A program made the translations under genes and the position numbers. Of a DNA stretch of 64,000 nucleotides, positions 22,680-33,687 are shown in pieces. Within the stretch, counting starts at the first letter, position 1, and each line of letters starts with the position of its first letter. The DNA lies in the NCBI GenBank assembly GCA_026027325.1, contig JAMSLZ010000001.1:4650001-4714000 (forward strand). The letters run 5' to 3'. The notes below the pieces were generated by a model. The model was given only the letters and a program-made list of their open reading frames with translations, searched no databases and was not told where the DNA came from. The stretch comes from Actinomucor elegans. Lineage: Eukaryota > Mucoromycota > Mucoromycetes > Mucorales > Mucoraceae.

Positions 22680-23189
22680 ATGTCTCGTACTCTTTCTTTA
22701 TTCACAGTTGTCGTTCTTGCTCTTAGCGCTTTATCTTCTGCAGCTCCTGTTGATACTAATTCAATTGCTTCTTTTGAAAACAATGCTCAACCTGTCATCG
22801 CCTTGGAAAAACGCAAGAAGCAACACAAGAAGAGCAGACACAACAAGAAGGCTGCCAAGTCATCTAGTGGTAGCTCCTTCACTGGTACTGCTACTTGGTT
22901 CAAGCCTGCTACTGAAGGCGGCTCTCAAGGTGCTTGTGGCCCCGAGGAAGATGATTACTCTCTTATCGTTGCCTTGAACGCTCCTCAATATGGTGACATG
23001 AGCGAAAAGTCCAAGTGGTGTGGCAAGAAGCTTAAGATCACTGGCCCTGCTGGTACTGCTTATGCTACTGTCAATGATGCTTGTCCTGGTTGTTCTCATG
23101 GTGATCTTGATCTCACTCCTGTCCTCTTTAAGAAGATTGTTGGCGATATGAACAAGGGTGTTGGCAAAATTACTTGGACCGAAGCCTAA
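22680..23189 (+). CDS. Secreted RlpA/expansin-like double-psi beta-barrel protein
   Basis: 169-residue intronless secreted protein. The signal peptide is SRTLSLFTVVVLALSALSSA with cleavage near APVD. A propeptide ends in IALEKR, a probable Kex2 site, followed by a very basic linker KKQHKKSRHNKKAAKSSSG. The mature domain starts SSFTGTATWFKPATEGGSQG and contains ACGPEEDDYSLIVALNAPQY, WCGKKLKITGPAGTAYATVN and DACPGCSHGDLDLTPVLFKK. These are the barwin/expansin-like DPBB hallmarks, including the disulphide cysteines and the H-x-D-L-D motif; it lacks the C-terminal cellulose-binding domain of true expansins. Such proteins loosen or modify cell walls or act as small secreted effectors. Strong TATA box, short leader and codon bias (GCT, AAG, CTT, ACT) suggest high expression. 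Confidence 0.92.
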   Translation: MSRTLSLFTVVVLALSALSSAAPVDTNSIASFENNAQPVIALEKRKKQHKKSRHNKKAAKSSSGSSFTGTATWFKPATEGGSQGACGPEEDDYSLIVALNAPQYGDMSEKSKWCGKKLKITGPAGTAYATVNDACPGCSHGDLDLTPVLFKKIVGDMNKGVGKITWTEA

Positions 23190-24893
23190 GTTTGCTGTAG
23201 TTAATCAAGCACTTGATGTTTGATTTTTTGTTCATATTTTCTTGCCATCTCTTTAAGCTTGTGTGTATCATTATTCTCTACTTTTTTTTTTCTTTTTTTC
23301 TTTTTTTTTCTTTTTTTTTTTGTCAGAAATCACTTTGTATTATAGCAAACTAAAAAACAAATAAAAAACTCATAGAAATAACGAACATTATTCTGAAGTC
23401 TGGGACTTCGTTAATGATCTAAATTAACACTAGTAACTCTGACCCAAATTTGTATTGAAATGCTTTGTTTCCATTCGATAACGTATTTATAGCTTGATTA
23501 TAACAAAATAGGATTATAAATCCGAGAACACCATACTTTTTTGAACGTTGCTTTTACTTTGATATTACTTTTATTTTCAGTCACTTTGTGCAATCGAAGC
23601 CGACTCTAGCATCTCTTTTGTTCAGCTGAAGATCATCCCAGTACTGCAACCCATCCTATTGATTGTCGTGGTGACACATCTTTTATATTATTTTGTGTAA
23701 TATTTTAGTGCGGATCTACACATTGTATCCAACAAGCGGGCTGATGATACACACTCTGTATTAGGCAGTACGCCACTACCAGTCGTATCACATCTTTCGA
23801 TTGTAAATCAGAGCACTAAGGAACAGTGCCACGAAGCAAGCAAGAGTCGAAGCTTCAAATCAACGCTATACATGAACAGATGCGATAAGGCTATTTTTGA
23901 ATTGGAAACATATCACGGTTTTATCAGAAGCAGTAGCTCATTCTAAACATGTACTAATGATCAGCTACGACAATAGACCAAGATTCAACAAATCTCAGCA
24001 TTCAATACGCCATGTCAATGTTCCTAGCTATAATATTTTCTTTCTGATCCAGAAATTGAAAATAATTAAAAATCAGGTATCATGACAAGAAGAAGAATTT
24101 ACAGAGTACCTAGAACAAATACACGTCAATGGCTTTAGCAATTGGTATGGGTTTTGTAGCTGGTTTAAAATAAAACATTTGATCCAGAAAGTAGAAAATG
24201 TAAAATAATCAAAGCTGTATAGCTAATAGACTGTAATGTATTCTAATATGCTAAAACAAGCAGATTTTTTCTTCATATATTCCAATTTTGAAATACTCGC
24301 CGAGAAAGGGGGGACTATTGTGATCAATCGCTGCAGCCAATAGTTTTTAGCCCCTCATCTGACTTCATTTTTGGGCCCTGTAAAAGACGATCGTTGCACA
24401 AAGACGACTTGAGCGCTTAATAAAAAAAATAAAATAAAGCTCTCTCAGATGATCTACGCTTTGGTTAAAGAAGAATCATGAAAATATTGCTTCAGCAAAC
24501 ACATATATTTTTTAGAGACTTTTAATTTTTAATAGACTCTGTACGTATTTATTAAAACTAGTTCATTGAAAAAAGAACATGATTTTATGTATATATATAT
24601 ATATACCGAAAATCATACTTATCTCGGCTCATTAGATGCAATATATTATTTAAGGAATTCCTAAGGTGGACCCTAATTTGGAATGCCGATAAACAAGTTT
24701 TGCAATGCACTACTGTTGGCTAATCTTGTCACAATTCACTATGAATCAATGGTAGTATTATGACGTTCTGGCGATGTAATTAAATAAAATTTTGATTTAA
24801 TCAAAATATATATGTACAGGGAGAAAAGTACAGTTTGAATAAGATATTAGAGTAAATAGTAATATAAAATAAGGTAAAGGTAAAATAATAGTA
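23190..24893. other. Spacer
   Basis: Begins with a T-rich 3' region (23280-23320, T and CT tracts) of the RlpA-like gene. The rest is AT-rich with short random-looking frames; no gene seen. Confidence 0.5.
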
Positions 24894-26729
24894 TTACGAC
24901 ATGTATCGGAAGCCAGGATGTCTATCGCAAATGTCAGGCTTGGAAGCTTCTTGCTCATACTCTTCCACAGAGAGATTATCACGTCTTCTGTTTTCTCTCT
25001 GCAAGGACCACTTGAAGAGCAGAGAAAAGACCACGGCACCCCACATCAATCCCATAGCAATCAAATTAGGACGGCCATAGAGAGGAGCATCCTCGGCACG
25101 ATAAATTTGACCACCAATAGCGCCACCTACGTTACCAATCGAAATAATGATAGCGGATGCAACACCGCGCTTTGTATGACCACCGATATTGTTACCAAAC
25201 CAACTGAGCATAGCTGGGATGTGAGAAAAAACACCAGTGACAGTAATGCAAGCGGCAATATACATCGCTACTGGGCCTTTGTTACGGAGAAGGAAAAGCA
25301 ACAGATAACCAATGGCACCGAGTGCAGCAGGGATTGCAATATGATAGCCACGCTCTTTCTTTTTGTCAGCATGCATTGCGACCAAGACAGTGACAAGACA
25401 AGCTAAGGATGAAAGTGTGTGAGTAAAAAAAAAAAAAATGAAATTGTAACCATTCACTTTACCAATAGCATATGGAGGAGCAGACATTGCTTGAGCACGA
25501 AGATCGGTGAAACCCATACCAGAAATGATACTGGGTAAAAACAGACTTAGACTATAAAGAGGAGTTGAACCACAAATGTAAATCAATGAATGAACATAGA
25601 CTCTATAGTCTGTAAAGGCAGCACGGACTTGGCCCCAAGAGAACTCAGTTTCAGTTGAAGGGCCAGCATCTTCCTTGAGTCTATGAACAATAATCTCGCG
25701 CTCACGATCATTGATAACTACCGAATCGCTTAGTAACCATATTTCTCACTCTTTTATCTATAGCTTACATTTGGAGTTTTCTGGGAAGTCAGGAAGAAAG
25801 AAGTAGGCAACAATAGCGAGAACAAGAGTAGGAATAGCCTCAATGATAAAAATCCATTGCCAGCCATGAAGGCCGTTGATACCATCCATCTGCATAATTC
25901 CAAAAGCCTATCATTTCAAACAGTTACATTTATGCATATCCCTGAAAAAGTATTTTTTTTTTATATATTTACCAGAACACCACCAAATGCCTATTCAAGA
26001 ATATCCGTTAGTTAAATAGAAACACGGGAATAGCAAGTGATGATATACTTACACCAGCCAAGGTTGAACAAGAAAAGAAGAAGGCTACACGAGTTGCTTG
26101 TTCTCCACGCTTGTACCATAACGTGAGATAGAAAATAACGCCTGGGAAAAGACCTGCTTCAGTAATACCCAAAAAGAAACGAGAGGCCAATAATCCCGCC
26201 GTGTTATTACAAGCTGCCATAGCTGCCATCTATTGCTTGATTGTAAGTTTTTTTTTTTTTAAAAAAAACTGGATATCATGATAAAATACTTACCACTGCA
26301 CCCCAAGAAATCATGACGATAGGAATCCATTTACTAGGGCCAATTTTCTTCAGAATCAAATTGGAAGGTACTTCGAAAAGGATCTGCATTGGAATAAGCT
26401 TTAGGTAAATTGTTTGATTAACAGCCGCAGTTACTTACATAGCCGATAAAGAAAATAGACAATGCAATATTATAGTCTGTTGGACTAATATTCAAATCAA
26501 CAGTGATGCCAGCCAATTTAGCATTACCGATATTGACGCGATCCAAGAACGAACACAAATACAAGAGACCAAGGAATGGAATGATACGAAGATCCAGTTT
26601 CCAGATAACCGCCTTTAATTCTTCAGGAGATGGAGCAACATAACCAGCTTTATCAATCGAATGTTCAATGTCAGTGTATTCAACAATTTCTTGTTTTTCA
26701 AAACTATGTCTATCAGCTTTATCCGTCAT
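24894..26729 (-). CDS. MFS transporter, anion:cation symporter (Dal5/Tna1-like)
   Basis: Twelve-span plasma-membrane permease of the ACS family, whose fungal members take up allantoate, nicotinate, pantothenate or related organic anions. The start at 26729 gives a cytosolic head (MTDKADRHSFEKQEIVEYTD), then DLRIIPFLGLLYLCSFLDRV and NIGNAKLAGI, the family motif of span 1 (D-R-x-N-I-G-N-A). Next come IGYV, LASRFFLGITEAGLFPGVIF and LTLWYKRGEQATRVAFFFSC, with the conserved E-A-G-x-F-P-G and W-Y-x-R. The C-terminal half reads SRGVASAI-type sequence (KRGVASAIIISIGNVGGAIG) and ENRRRDNLSVEEYEQEAS. Six to seven exons; one intron contains a T13A8 tract (26248-26268) and another an A12 run (about 25425). 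Length is about 490 residues. Substrate unknown. Confidence 0.9.
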
Positions 26730-27092
26730 CTCTGTGATAAAGTGAAAAAAAACAAAAACAAAGAACCGGCACCTTTTTATATGATCTTGTGGATTATCCC
26801 CCCCCCTTTTTTAAGCCCTTAGCAATGCATTGTTTGGCAGAATCGTGTGTGAGTCAATCCCCACACTATAGGATGTGTAACTGCTATATATCACGCCGGA
26901 GAATAGTTTAAGTTACCAATCTTAGTATTTCATCAAATGACTAACTTTCGATCCATCCAATTAAATGTTTTATTCAAGCAAGGATAAGCTTATGATAATC
27001 TTGAACTCTAAAACTCCATTTAGTAAATCATGCGAGGTATTATCGACACTATGTACTATACTAGAGATAGGCTAGAAACATGGGTATATTAA
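26730..27092. other. 363-bp spacer
   Basis: Promoter of the MFS gene and 3' end of VPS72. A C-rich run (about 26800-26810) followed by T6 is the only visible oddity. Confidence 0.5.
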
Positions 27093-28300
27093 TTAGTTGG
27101 ATGAATTCCAGCCATCCGGCACACCTTTTGCACTTGGTAATTGTCCCAAATACAATCCAGAAGAAGAAGACCATTTCATATCGTGATGCAGACAAGACTT
27201 GATAAGTTCATAGGCATGAATATTAGCATAGGGTACATTTGTTTGCGGATCTCGATATTTGGCGATTTCACCAGAAACAGGACAGATGATTGGCTTATTG
27301 GGCTTTGGCGTCTTATTTAACCAATCGCTTAGTTGATCAATCAAATCTACCAATCCCAAATCTGTATCCGCAGTCGTCGTCCCTGAAGCGACACAAGTCG
27401 CTTCGACTTCTTTTGTACTATCCATAAACGAAATAAGATTTCTTCCCATCAATTCGCCTGTTTCTGACATTTCATTCCCATCTGCAAAAGAGTAATATCT
27501 GACAAATGCGCCTGTGATACTCTTTTTTCTTTTTGTTTCGCATTCTCTTTACGCTCCGCCTCTTTCTGCTGCCATTCCAACAGCGAATGTTTGTTCTTTT
27601 CTTCCGTAATAGCTGCTTCAGCCAAAAGTTCTTGCTGACTCAACTTGTTTATCACTGGTCGTTCGCGTTTAGGCTGTAAAGCCTTCTTTTTACGATGCTC
27701 TCTCATTTGAACTTCCACCTGTATTCTATTCAGCATTGTGTTCTTTCTCGAAGAATATCTGGTGCTGCGTTCTTCCTCTTCCGTCTTAATTTTCTTGCGT
27801 CTTTCTAATGTCTTTTTTGGTTTGATTGCACTTGCAGTGGGTAGATTAAATGTAGTTGTTCTACGCGCCTATGGATCTTGTGTTATATTTTTTTTTCCCT
27901 CCATGTATTCTATTGGTGCCTTACCCTCTTTTCAGCTTGTTCAATTTGCTTATCCAAAGCTTTACCTTCCTCAATATGTTCTTGTTCGCCTTCAGACGAG
28001 TCTAAATCGAAGTCAGAGTCTATTTTGTCCTCTTCTTCCTCTTCAACTGCATGATAAATCCAGTTAGTCTACATATCATTTACTTGTCTGCTTTAGAGCT
28101 TACGCTTGGCAGAGAACTCCTCGTCTTCTTCGTCGTCTTCTTTGTACTCGAATAGCTCCTCCATATCTACTTCTTGATCTATAAGGGCACGCATGCTAAA
28201 TGTGTGCTAATGTTAGGGTTGGCTCAAGTCACTATTCATCAATAATCATCTACCGGTTGCCCGCATTAGAACGTCTTTCTCTTTCTTGAACAAATGACAT
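27093..28300 (-). CDS. VPS72: VPS72/YL1, SWR1-complex subunit
   Basis: Subunit (Swc2) of the SWR1 remodeller that binds the H2A.Z-H2B dimer and exchanges it into nucleosomes. The start at 28300 gives MSFVQERERRSNAGNR, the conserved start of the YL1 N-terminal domain. Following exons hold ALIDQEVDMEELFEYKEDDE and an acidic block (EEEEEDKIDSDFDLDSSEGE, the H2A.Z-binding acidic region), then a basic stretch RREHRKKKALQPKRER-like and a coiled, Glu/Lys-rich segment (LLEWQQKEAERKENAKQKEK). The C-terminal YL1-C domain reads ICPVSGEIAKYRDPQTNVPY and ANIHAYELIKSCLHHD, matching CPITGxxAKYRDPxTxxPY. Four to five exons. Length about 345 residues, shorter than animal YL1 but usual for fungi. Confidence 0.93.
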
Positions 28301-29079
28301 TGGATAATACACTAATGGCGTAGGTTAATTCTTGCAGTAGAATGCGAGTTGTGAAGTAACCGAGTACGTTTTTCTATCGATTTTTTTTAGTGCATTAAAG
28401 GACTGTCATTTTTTTTTTTGTAAAGCCAAATCAAGAAAAAGATACATTCATTCCAGCTTTTAATTTTACACTATTTTTGGAAAATATTCGTGCATTTTCT
28501 AGATTGGATTTCGTACATCGTAAGCAAAAATATTCGTACGCTATCAGGAAAACATTTTGTACGATATCTGAATAAAAAAATTGTTCATTTATTTAAAAAT
28601 ACAGGGTCAAAAAAAAAAGCTAGACGAGACCAGAGATACCTGTGATAATCATATTATTAGTATAGAAGATCTCAATCAACTTTTCAAAGAATTCTTTCAA
28701 CATGAATATAGTGTAGTTTTAACATAATTCCGAGCACTACACAATTGAAAAATGTATACTGTAATGAATTTTATTTTTGCATACTCGTAGTGTCATATAA
28801 GCATAAATTACGCAACGGTAGCTACGTTTATGTTCTTACATAAGATAGTTGATGAATGCATTCTACCCACTTAGTGTAGTAGTCTTCAATAGGTTCGTTT
28901 TAAACTCGAGATTGTAATGGAGATGGTTGCTGCACCAGGACCTACTGTTTGATCAGATGTTTCATTAGCGTTATTTTCCATCCATTATTCAGTTTCATCT
29001 ACAATGATAATGTATTAACGATTTTTATCAATACCTATTTCAAGCGCATGCAAGCCAAGTTTGTTCAGGTTAATATGGC

Positions 29080-29113
<34 letters not shown>

Positions 29114-29223
29114 GAACGGCATAATCCGTTAACCTGACTGATGACTTTGGTATCTTAAATTGAAACTCTCTGCCTACATCAGGAAACAAATTGCTTACCA
29201 AGGTTTTATAAAAAAAACTGCGA

Positions 29224-29700
29224 GATTGCCTTGGCGCTAATGCTGCCTTGGTGATGGGTAGCTGATCTGCTCCTAATGTTTGATTTCAAGAGCCTACCAG
29301 AAACATAAGATTCCGCAAGCTTCTTGCGAAACATGGTTTCCAGGTGTATTTAATTGAAGAGCTCAGAACGAGCCGATATTGCCTATCTTGCTAACGTTCA
29401 AGATGGTTCCAAATCCACGACCTTATAAACATCAAGTAAATCCCCGAGTTTTTCGACGAGGCCCACTGAAGTATCTATACTATTTTATTAATGTAAACAT
29501 CAATGCTCACTTTTATTTTTGGTAATAGGTGTACAAATCAAAACTATCAATAGGCCACCCGTCGTACTCGAGATGAGCTGCCGACCGTTTGTAGAATCGC
29601 GATTTGGCTTGTCTAAATGTAATTTTATTATACATTTCTCTTAAGATTCCAGCGTGGCATTATTACTCCTGCAAGAAGAAATAGAAGAAGACCGAACTAA
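29224..29700 (+). pseudogene. Decayed Fanzor (TnpB-like RNA-guided nuclease) C-terminal region
   Basis: Translating the plus strand gives ALVMGS-stop-SAPNV-stop-FQEP, then FRKLLAKHGFQVYLIEELRT and SRYCLSC (29224-29391). After a one-base shift come KMVPNPRPYKHQVNPRVF and RRGPLK (29400-29475), an intron-like gap (29494-29528), then DRL-stop-NRDLACLNVI (29583-29624). This order matches the RuvC-like core of eukaryotic Fanzor/TnpB proteins: the G-x-W-S-A-P segment, the (D/E)EFRTS plus CxxC zinc knuckle, the NPRPYxR block, and the RLWNRDL catalytic aspartate. Four in-frame stops and one frameshift show it is dead. Two stops stand where Trp (TGG) is expected (SWSAP, LWNRD). Only the C-terminal half is recognisable; I could not find ends or guide-RNA sequence. 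The family call rests on remembered motifs. Confidence 0.6.
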
Positions 29701-30671
29701 CACCAGCAATATCAACAACATGTACGTCGTAGGGATCAGTAAGAATTCCGGTCTGGTCATCGCTAGGCCATACGTATACACGGCCTTGGTAAAACGAAGA
29801 GACTCGGTAAGCTCGGTATTCTCTCTATTTATCAATATATATTAACTTTTTTTCCATTTACTGTTCATCTCTCTTGCTTTCATTATATTCAATGCAAGTT
29901 ACTATTATCCTATCATTTGCTTACTATTGACTGATTTTTATTCTTTTCACTATGCATCATTTATTGTATTGTTTATCAAACGAATTATTTTTTATTTATT
30001 ATGTGAAAATTTATCCAATAACTGAACAAATAATTCCGGAATAAAGTGTATAGAGGCCCTTATTTAAGTAGTCAATTGCCATGGCTACCCTATCTTGGAA
30101 ATACTCTAGGTATCTCCACATTGAAAGAGCCCAAAGCAAAGTAGTATGTCTTTTTTTTTCTATGCACAAAAATTTAGCTTAATTCAATGCAGTACCTAAT
30201 AATTAGCATCTAACTTGGCTATTTATCAATATGTTGGGGTTAATGGAACCTAATGCTTTTCCTTCTTCCCTATGAGCATATCGACTATAGGCAATGGTTG
30301 GAACACGTAAAAAACCTCAAGGAAAGCGTCATATTCGCACAATACATTCTCGATTTCCATTGGTTATCTGTGTTTATTCAATAACCTTACTTGATTGGCT
30401 GAAATATGATTGAGCATCAGAGAACCAAATTAATGCATTTTTTGTTGTTGTAATTCGATTTTCTAACTGTTGAACAGTATTAATACAAAACAAGTTTCTT
30501 TATAAAGAATAGTTTTTATGGACAGGAATGCATATATATCACCTCCCAGCAGTGGTAATACTCACATTCGCTTAAATTAAAAAAAAAAGTCCCTTTTATA
30601 TACTTGCATCTTAGGGTCAAAAATCATGCTGACAAGTATCACATTCGGGTATGACTGGAATTTCTGGATCA

Positions 30672-31076
30672 ACTTAAAAAAAACACGAAAATAGAATTTT
30701 GTTCTTGTTTTTCGTGTTGACAACCCAAATGTACTTTCAATGATGGCAAAGGTATTAGATATCTCTTATGATAGACATCATTATTTTTCCAGTGTTTATC
30801 TGGCATATGTTCTGGTATGATGGTGCTGTCCTCAATAATAATTTGAATTTGAATTTGAATTACGTCATTGAGTGTGGTGGTGATAACCGCGTCAATTTCA
30901 GTCGTGAAGGCCGCAATAGAAGCGATGATGTTAATGACAGATTCTTGAGCGCTAGTGGTGGGAGCAGTAGTTGCTTCAGAAGAGCAGTTATCTATAGCGC
31001 TGCAGTCATTGAAGAAATCACAATCATCATCCAGGACTTTGAAACTACGAACTCGTGTATCTTTTATTAAATCACT
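30672..31076 (-). pseudogene. ATG-less coding-like frame, Ala/Thr/Ile-rich
   Basis: A 135-codon stretch with no stop on the minus strand. It has no initiating ATG in its first three quarters. It reads VRSFKVLDDDCDFFNDCSAI, then NCSSEATTAPTTSAQESVIN and IIASIAAFTTEIDAVITTTL, followed by NDVIQIQIQIII (from an ATTCAA repeat) and a less convincing tail. The Ser/Thr/Ala-rich helix-like part with frequent GCT, ACT and ATC codons looks more like a secreted or wall-protein exon than like spacer. An upstream signal-peptide exon was not found, so it may be an internal exon, a gene fragment, or chance. Confidence 0.3.
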
Positions 31077-31428
31077 TCAGATCGATTTTTAAATTTTTAG
31101 AAACTCGAATATTTTTGCTCGTTTTTAACATATATCTCTACATTTAAATATTATTCACCAATAAAAATCTAATATATTTATTAATGTTACTAATCAAACC
31201 AGCAGGTTGCCGTACTTGAACTTTTAGCTTCTCGTAAATCCAAGTAACCTCAATTTGACAAAGAATCCAATCTTTCGAAAAAGAGTTGTTTCCATGCGTT
31301 ATTATTGTAGCCAATCAAGACGGATGCTTATTAATTCCTCATTTGATTAGTTGTAAAGTCAAATAAACGTTCTATTTGAATAATATTCTTTCTTTCTTTA
31401 CTTTCTTGCACTAACATATACATAAACC

Positions 31429-32071
31429 ATGGTTCCCTTCAGCGATACACCCAAAATGTCTCTCATTGATCCTGAAAGTAAGATTCAAAAGCCTTCATGT
31501 CGATACAGCTGAACCTAATCTGTACTACTCATTGTTTAGATCAATCGCTTGAAGTGCCCGAGTTTCCAGCTCGCAACGGACCTCAAAGACTAGTAGCTGC
31601 AGCCACCAAACAACCTCGTAATCGAGAGAAAGTGAGACTGGAGCCTGGGCATTCAGCTTTAGATTGGGCAAAATTAACAGCCTCTGGCAAAGATCTTCGA
31701 GTAAGTTGGATGAATAGAACGAAATCTTGGTCAAAAAAAAAAAAGACTCATACTTTGGATCTCAGGGCGTGCCGCAATTAGGAAGATATACATTAGAAGA
31801 TATTAGACAACATAGAACACCTGAAGATGCATGGACAGCTATTCAAGGAAAAGTATACAATATGACACCTTATCTCAAATTTCACCCAGGCGGTGTGAAA
31901 GATTTAATGCGTTGTGCTGGAAGAGACGGTACTAAACTATTCAGTAAGTGGGATGCTACTATTGAGAGAACAACTCGCTAATGAATTTTACTACTAGTGC
32001 TGACTCACTCTTGGGTGAACATTGATTATCTTATGGAGAAGTGCATGGTTGGTTTTTTGGTCCCTTCATAA
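31429..32071 (+). CDS. Cytochrome b5-domain protein (Irc21/Ncb5or-N type)
   Basis: 153-residue soluble haem protein. Four exons: 31429-31477, 31540-31700, 31766-31943 and 31998-32071, joining in phase. The N-terminal third is Pro/Arg-rich (VPEFPARNGPQRLVAAATKQ). The b5 fold begins GVPQLGRYTLEDIRQHRTPE and shows DAWTAIQGKVYNMTPYLKFH, HPGG (first haem histidine) and AGRDGTKLF, then the second haem histidine in THSWVNIDYL, split across the last intron. No membrane anchor is present. This compact form with the b5 unit at the C-terminus matches yeast Irc21 and the N-terminal part of Ncb5or/CYB5R4, but no reductase domains follow. Role is probably electron transfer to an oxidase or desaturase; not determined. 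Downstream gene starts only 98 bp after the stop. Confidence 0.9.
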
Positions 32072-32168
32072 TAGATAGAGATCAGATGACAATAAAGTAC
32101 TGTTACATCTACTACTATTTAAACCCTGAATGTTATTGTTTACTTCTTTCTTTTTTTCTTTTAAACAA

Positions 32169-32426
32169 ATGCCGGACGATAAGAAAGCAAAAGAGACGTT
32201 TTGGAATCCCCGCGTAGATCCTGATAGCATCAAGCCTTCTGATAAACATACGTTTTCTAGACCAAGGTAAAAAAAAAAAAATCATGAATGAAATTGTTTC
32301 GGATGTACGCTAACCATCTTTATTAGAGAGTTTGATTTCTCTGACGTTGCTTGGAATAAAAGGAAGGCATTTTGGTCACAAAAGGAGCCCATGGTTGAGA
32401 TAGAGTATCGAAAGAACAAGAACTGA
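32169..32426 (+). CDS. Small unknown protein, 65 residues
   Basis: Two exons, 32169-32266 and 32327-32426, joined within an Arg codon. The protein reads MPDDKKAKETFWNPRVDPDS, IKPSDKHTFSRPREFDFSDV and AWNKRKAFWSQKEPMVEIEY. It is hydrophilic, basic and Trp-rich, with no membrane span or obvious targeting peptide. The intron contains an A12 run directly after its donor. Support for a gene: clean splice sites, conserved phase, composition distinct from flanks, and a T/C-rich leader upstream of ATG. I do not recognise the family. Such short Trp/Lys proteins occur as accessory subunits of mitochondrial complexes, but that is only a guess. It sits in tandem with the b5 gene and convergent to PRPP synthetase. 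Confidence 0.65.
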
Positions 32427-32606
32427 CCATTCAATTTAATAAGGGCAAGACTCTTTTTATTTATGAATGTATATATATAATAAACCAGTTTTAAAAGTAA
32501 AGGAACAGTTTTTTTGTAGTATGACCCAAAAAAAGTAGAAAAAAAATGTCTATAAAGGATGCGAATTGTAAGGAAGAAAAGAGATAAAAAAAAAAAACCG
32601 AATATT

Positions 32607-33687
32607 TTACTCGGGAGCATGAGAGAAGAGGTAAGATACAGATTCACCATTGTGAGTTCTACGGATAGCTTCAGCAAGAGTAGGTGAAATATCAATGACA
32701 TCAAGCTTGGGACAGATGGCCTAAAAATAATGAATATGTTAAGTTTATCGTTAAAAGCAGATCCAATAATAACTTACCATCTTGTCTTGGTGAGGAATTG
32801 TGTTGGTAACGACCAATTTCTCAATGACAGATTCATTAATGACCTTGATAGCCTTTCCAGAAAGGATACCATGGGCAACAATAGCGTACACCTTGGTAGC
32901 ACCGTTCTCAACCAAAGTCTTTGCAGCCAAACCAAGAGTACCACAAGTATCTGCCATATCATCCACCAAAATAGCAATCTTACCTACAACATCACCCACC
33001 AAAACCATACGGGAAACTTCATTTGCTCTCTTACGTTCCTTGTGAATCAAGGCGAAATCAAGTTCAAGACGATCAGCAATTGAAGTAGCACTACATTTGA
33101 ATAAGTAAAAAAAAAAAAAAAAAAGGTGTATAGTCATTTTCAATACTTTACCGCTTGGCACCACCAGCATCAGGAGAAACAATGATAGCATTAGTCCAAT
33201 CAGGGATCTTGGTACGGATATATTTGATCATGGAAGGTTCACAATACAAATTATCAACGGGGATATTAAAGAAACCTTGGATTTGAGAAGCATGGAGGTC
33301 CATAGTAATAACGTGATTGGCACCAGCAACAGTCAACATGTTGGCAGTCAACTTAGCAGTGATAGGGGCACGACTCTTGTCCTTCTTATCTTGACGAGCA
33401 TAAGGGAAACAAGGAATGACAGCAGTGATTCTACGAGCAGAAGCGGTCTTGCAAGCATTGATCAAAATCAAAAGTTCCATCAAATTATCGTTGATTTCAC
33501 CACAACCAGACTGGATAATAAAGACATCTTCATCACGAACAGACTCACCCACAGTAACAGATGTCTCTTGGTTGGAATACTTCATCACAACAGCCTTAGC
33601 GAGGTCAATACCAATACGCTTAGCGACGAGCTTGGCAAGCTCGGGATGAGAGTTACCAGTAAAGATTTTAATAGCGTTATCAGACAT
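32607..33687 (-). CDS. PRS: Ribose-phosphate pyrophosphokinase (PRPP synthetase)
   Basis: Makes PRPP from ribose 5-phosphate and ATP for nucleotide, histidine and tryptophan synthesis. Three exons: 33152-33687, 32778-33090 and 32607-32720, giving 320 residues, the standard length. The start [20 protein letters not shown] is at 33687; an upstream in-frame extension lacks family similarity. Family motifs: [20 protein letters not shown], the flexible-loop and ATP region [20 protein letters not shown], the divalent-cation signature [29 protein letters not shown], and the PRPP loop [13 protein letters not shown]. It ends in [14 protein letters not shown], almost like the human enzyme. The first intron carries an 18-nt homopolymer. 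It belongs to the short, non-insertion class of PRS. Confidence 0.97.

Larger units (their letters stand above)
28301..31428. other. Gene-poor spacer with transposon relic
   Basis: Three kilobases without an intact gene. Contents: a T31 run (29081-29111), a Fanzor/TnpB-like relic (29224-29700), an ATG-less open frame on the minus strand (30672-31076) and short AT-rich microsatellites. The last 120 bp are the promoter of the cytochrome b5-domain gene, with a CCAAT box near 31310. Confidence 0.55.

Noticed and set aside
24918..25406. 162-codon plus-strand frame
   Set aside because: Antisense shadow of the MFS transporter.
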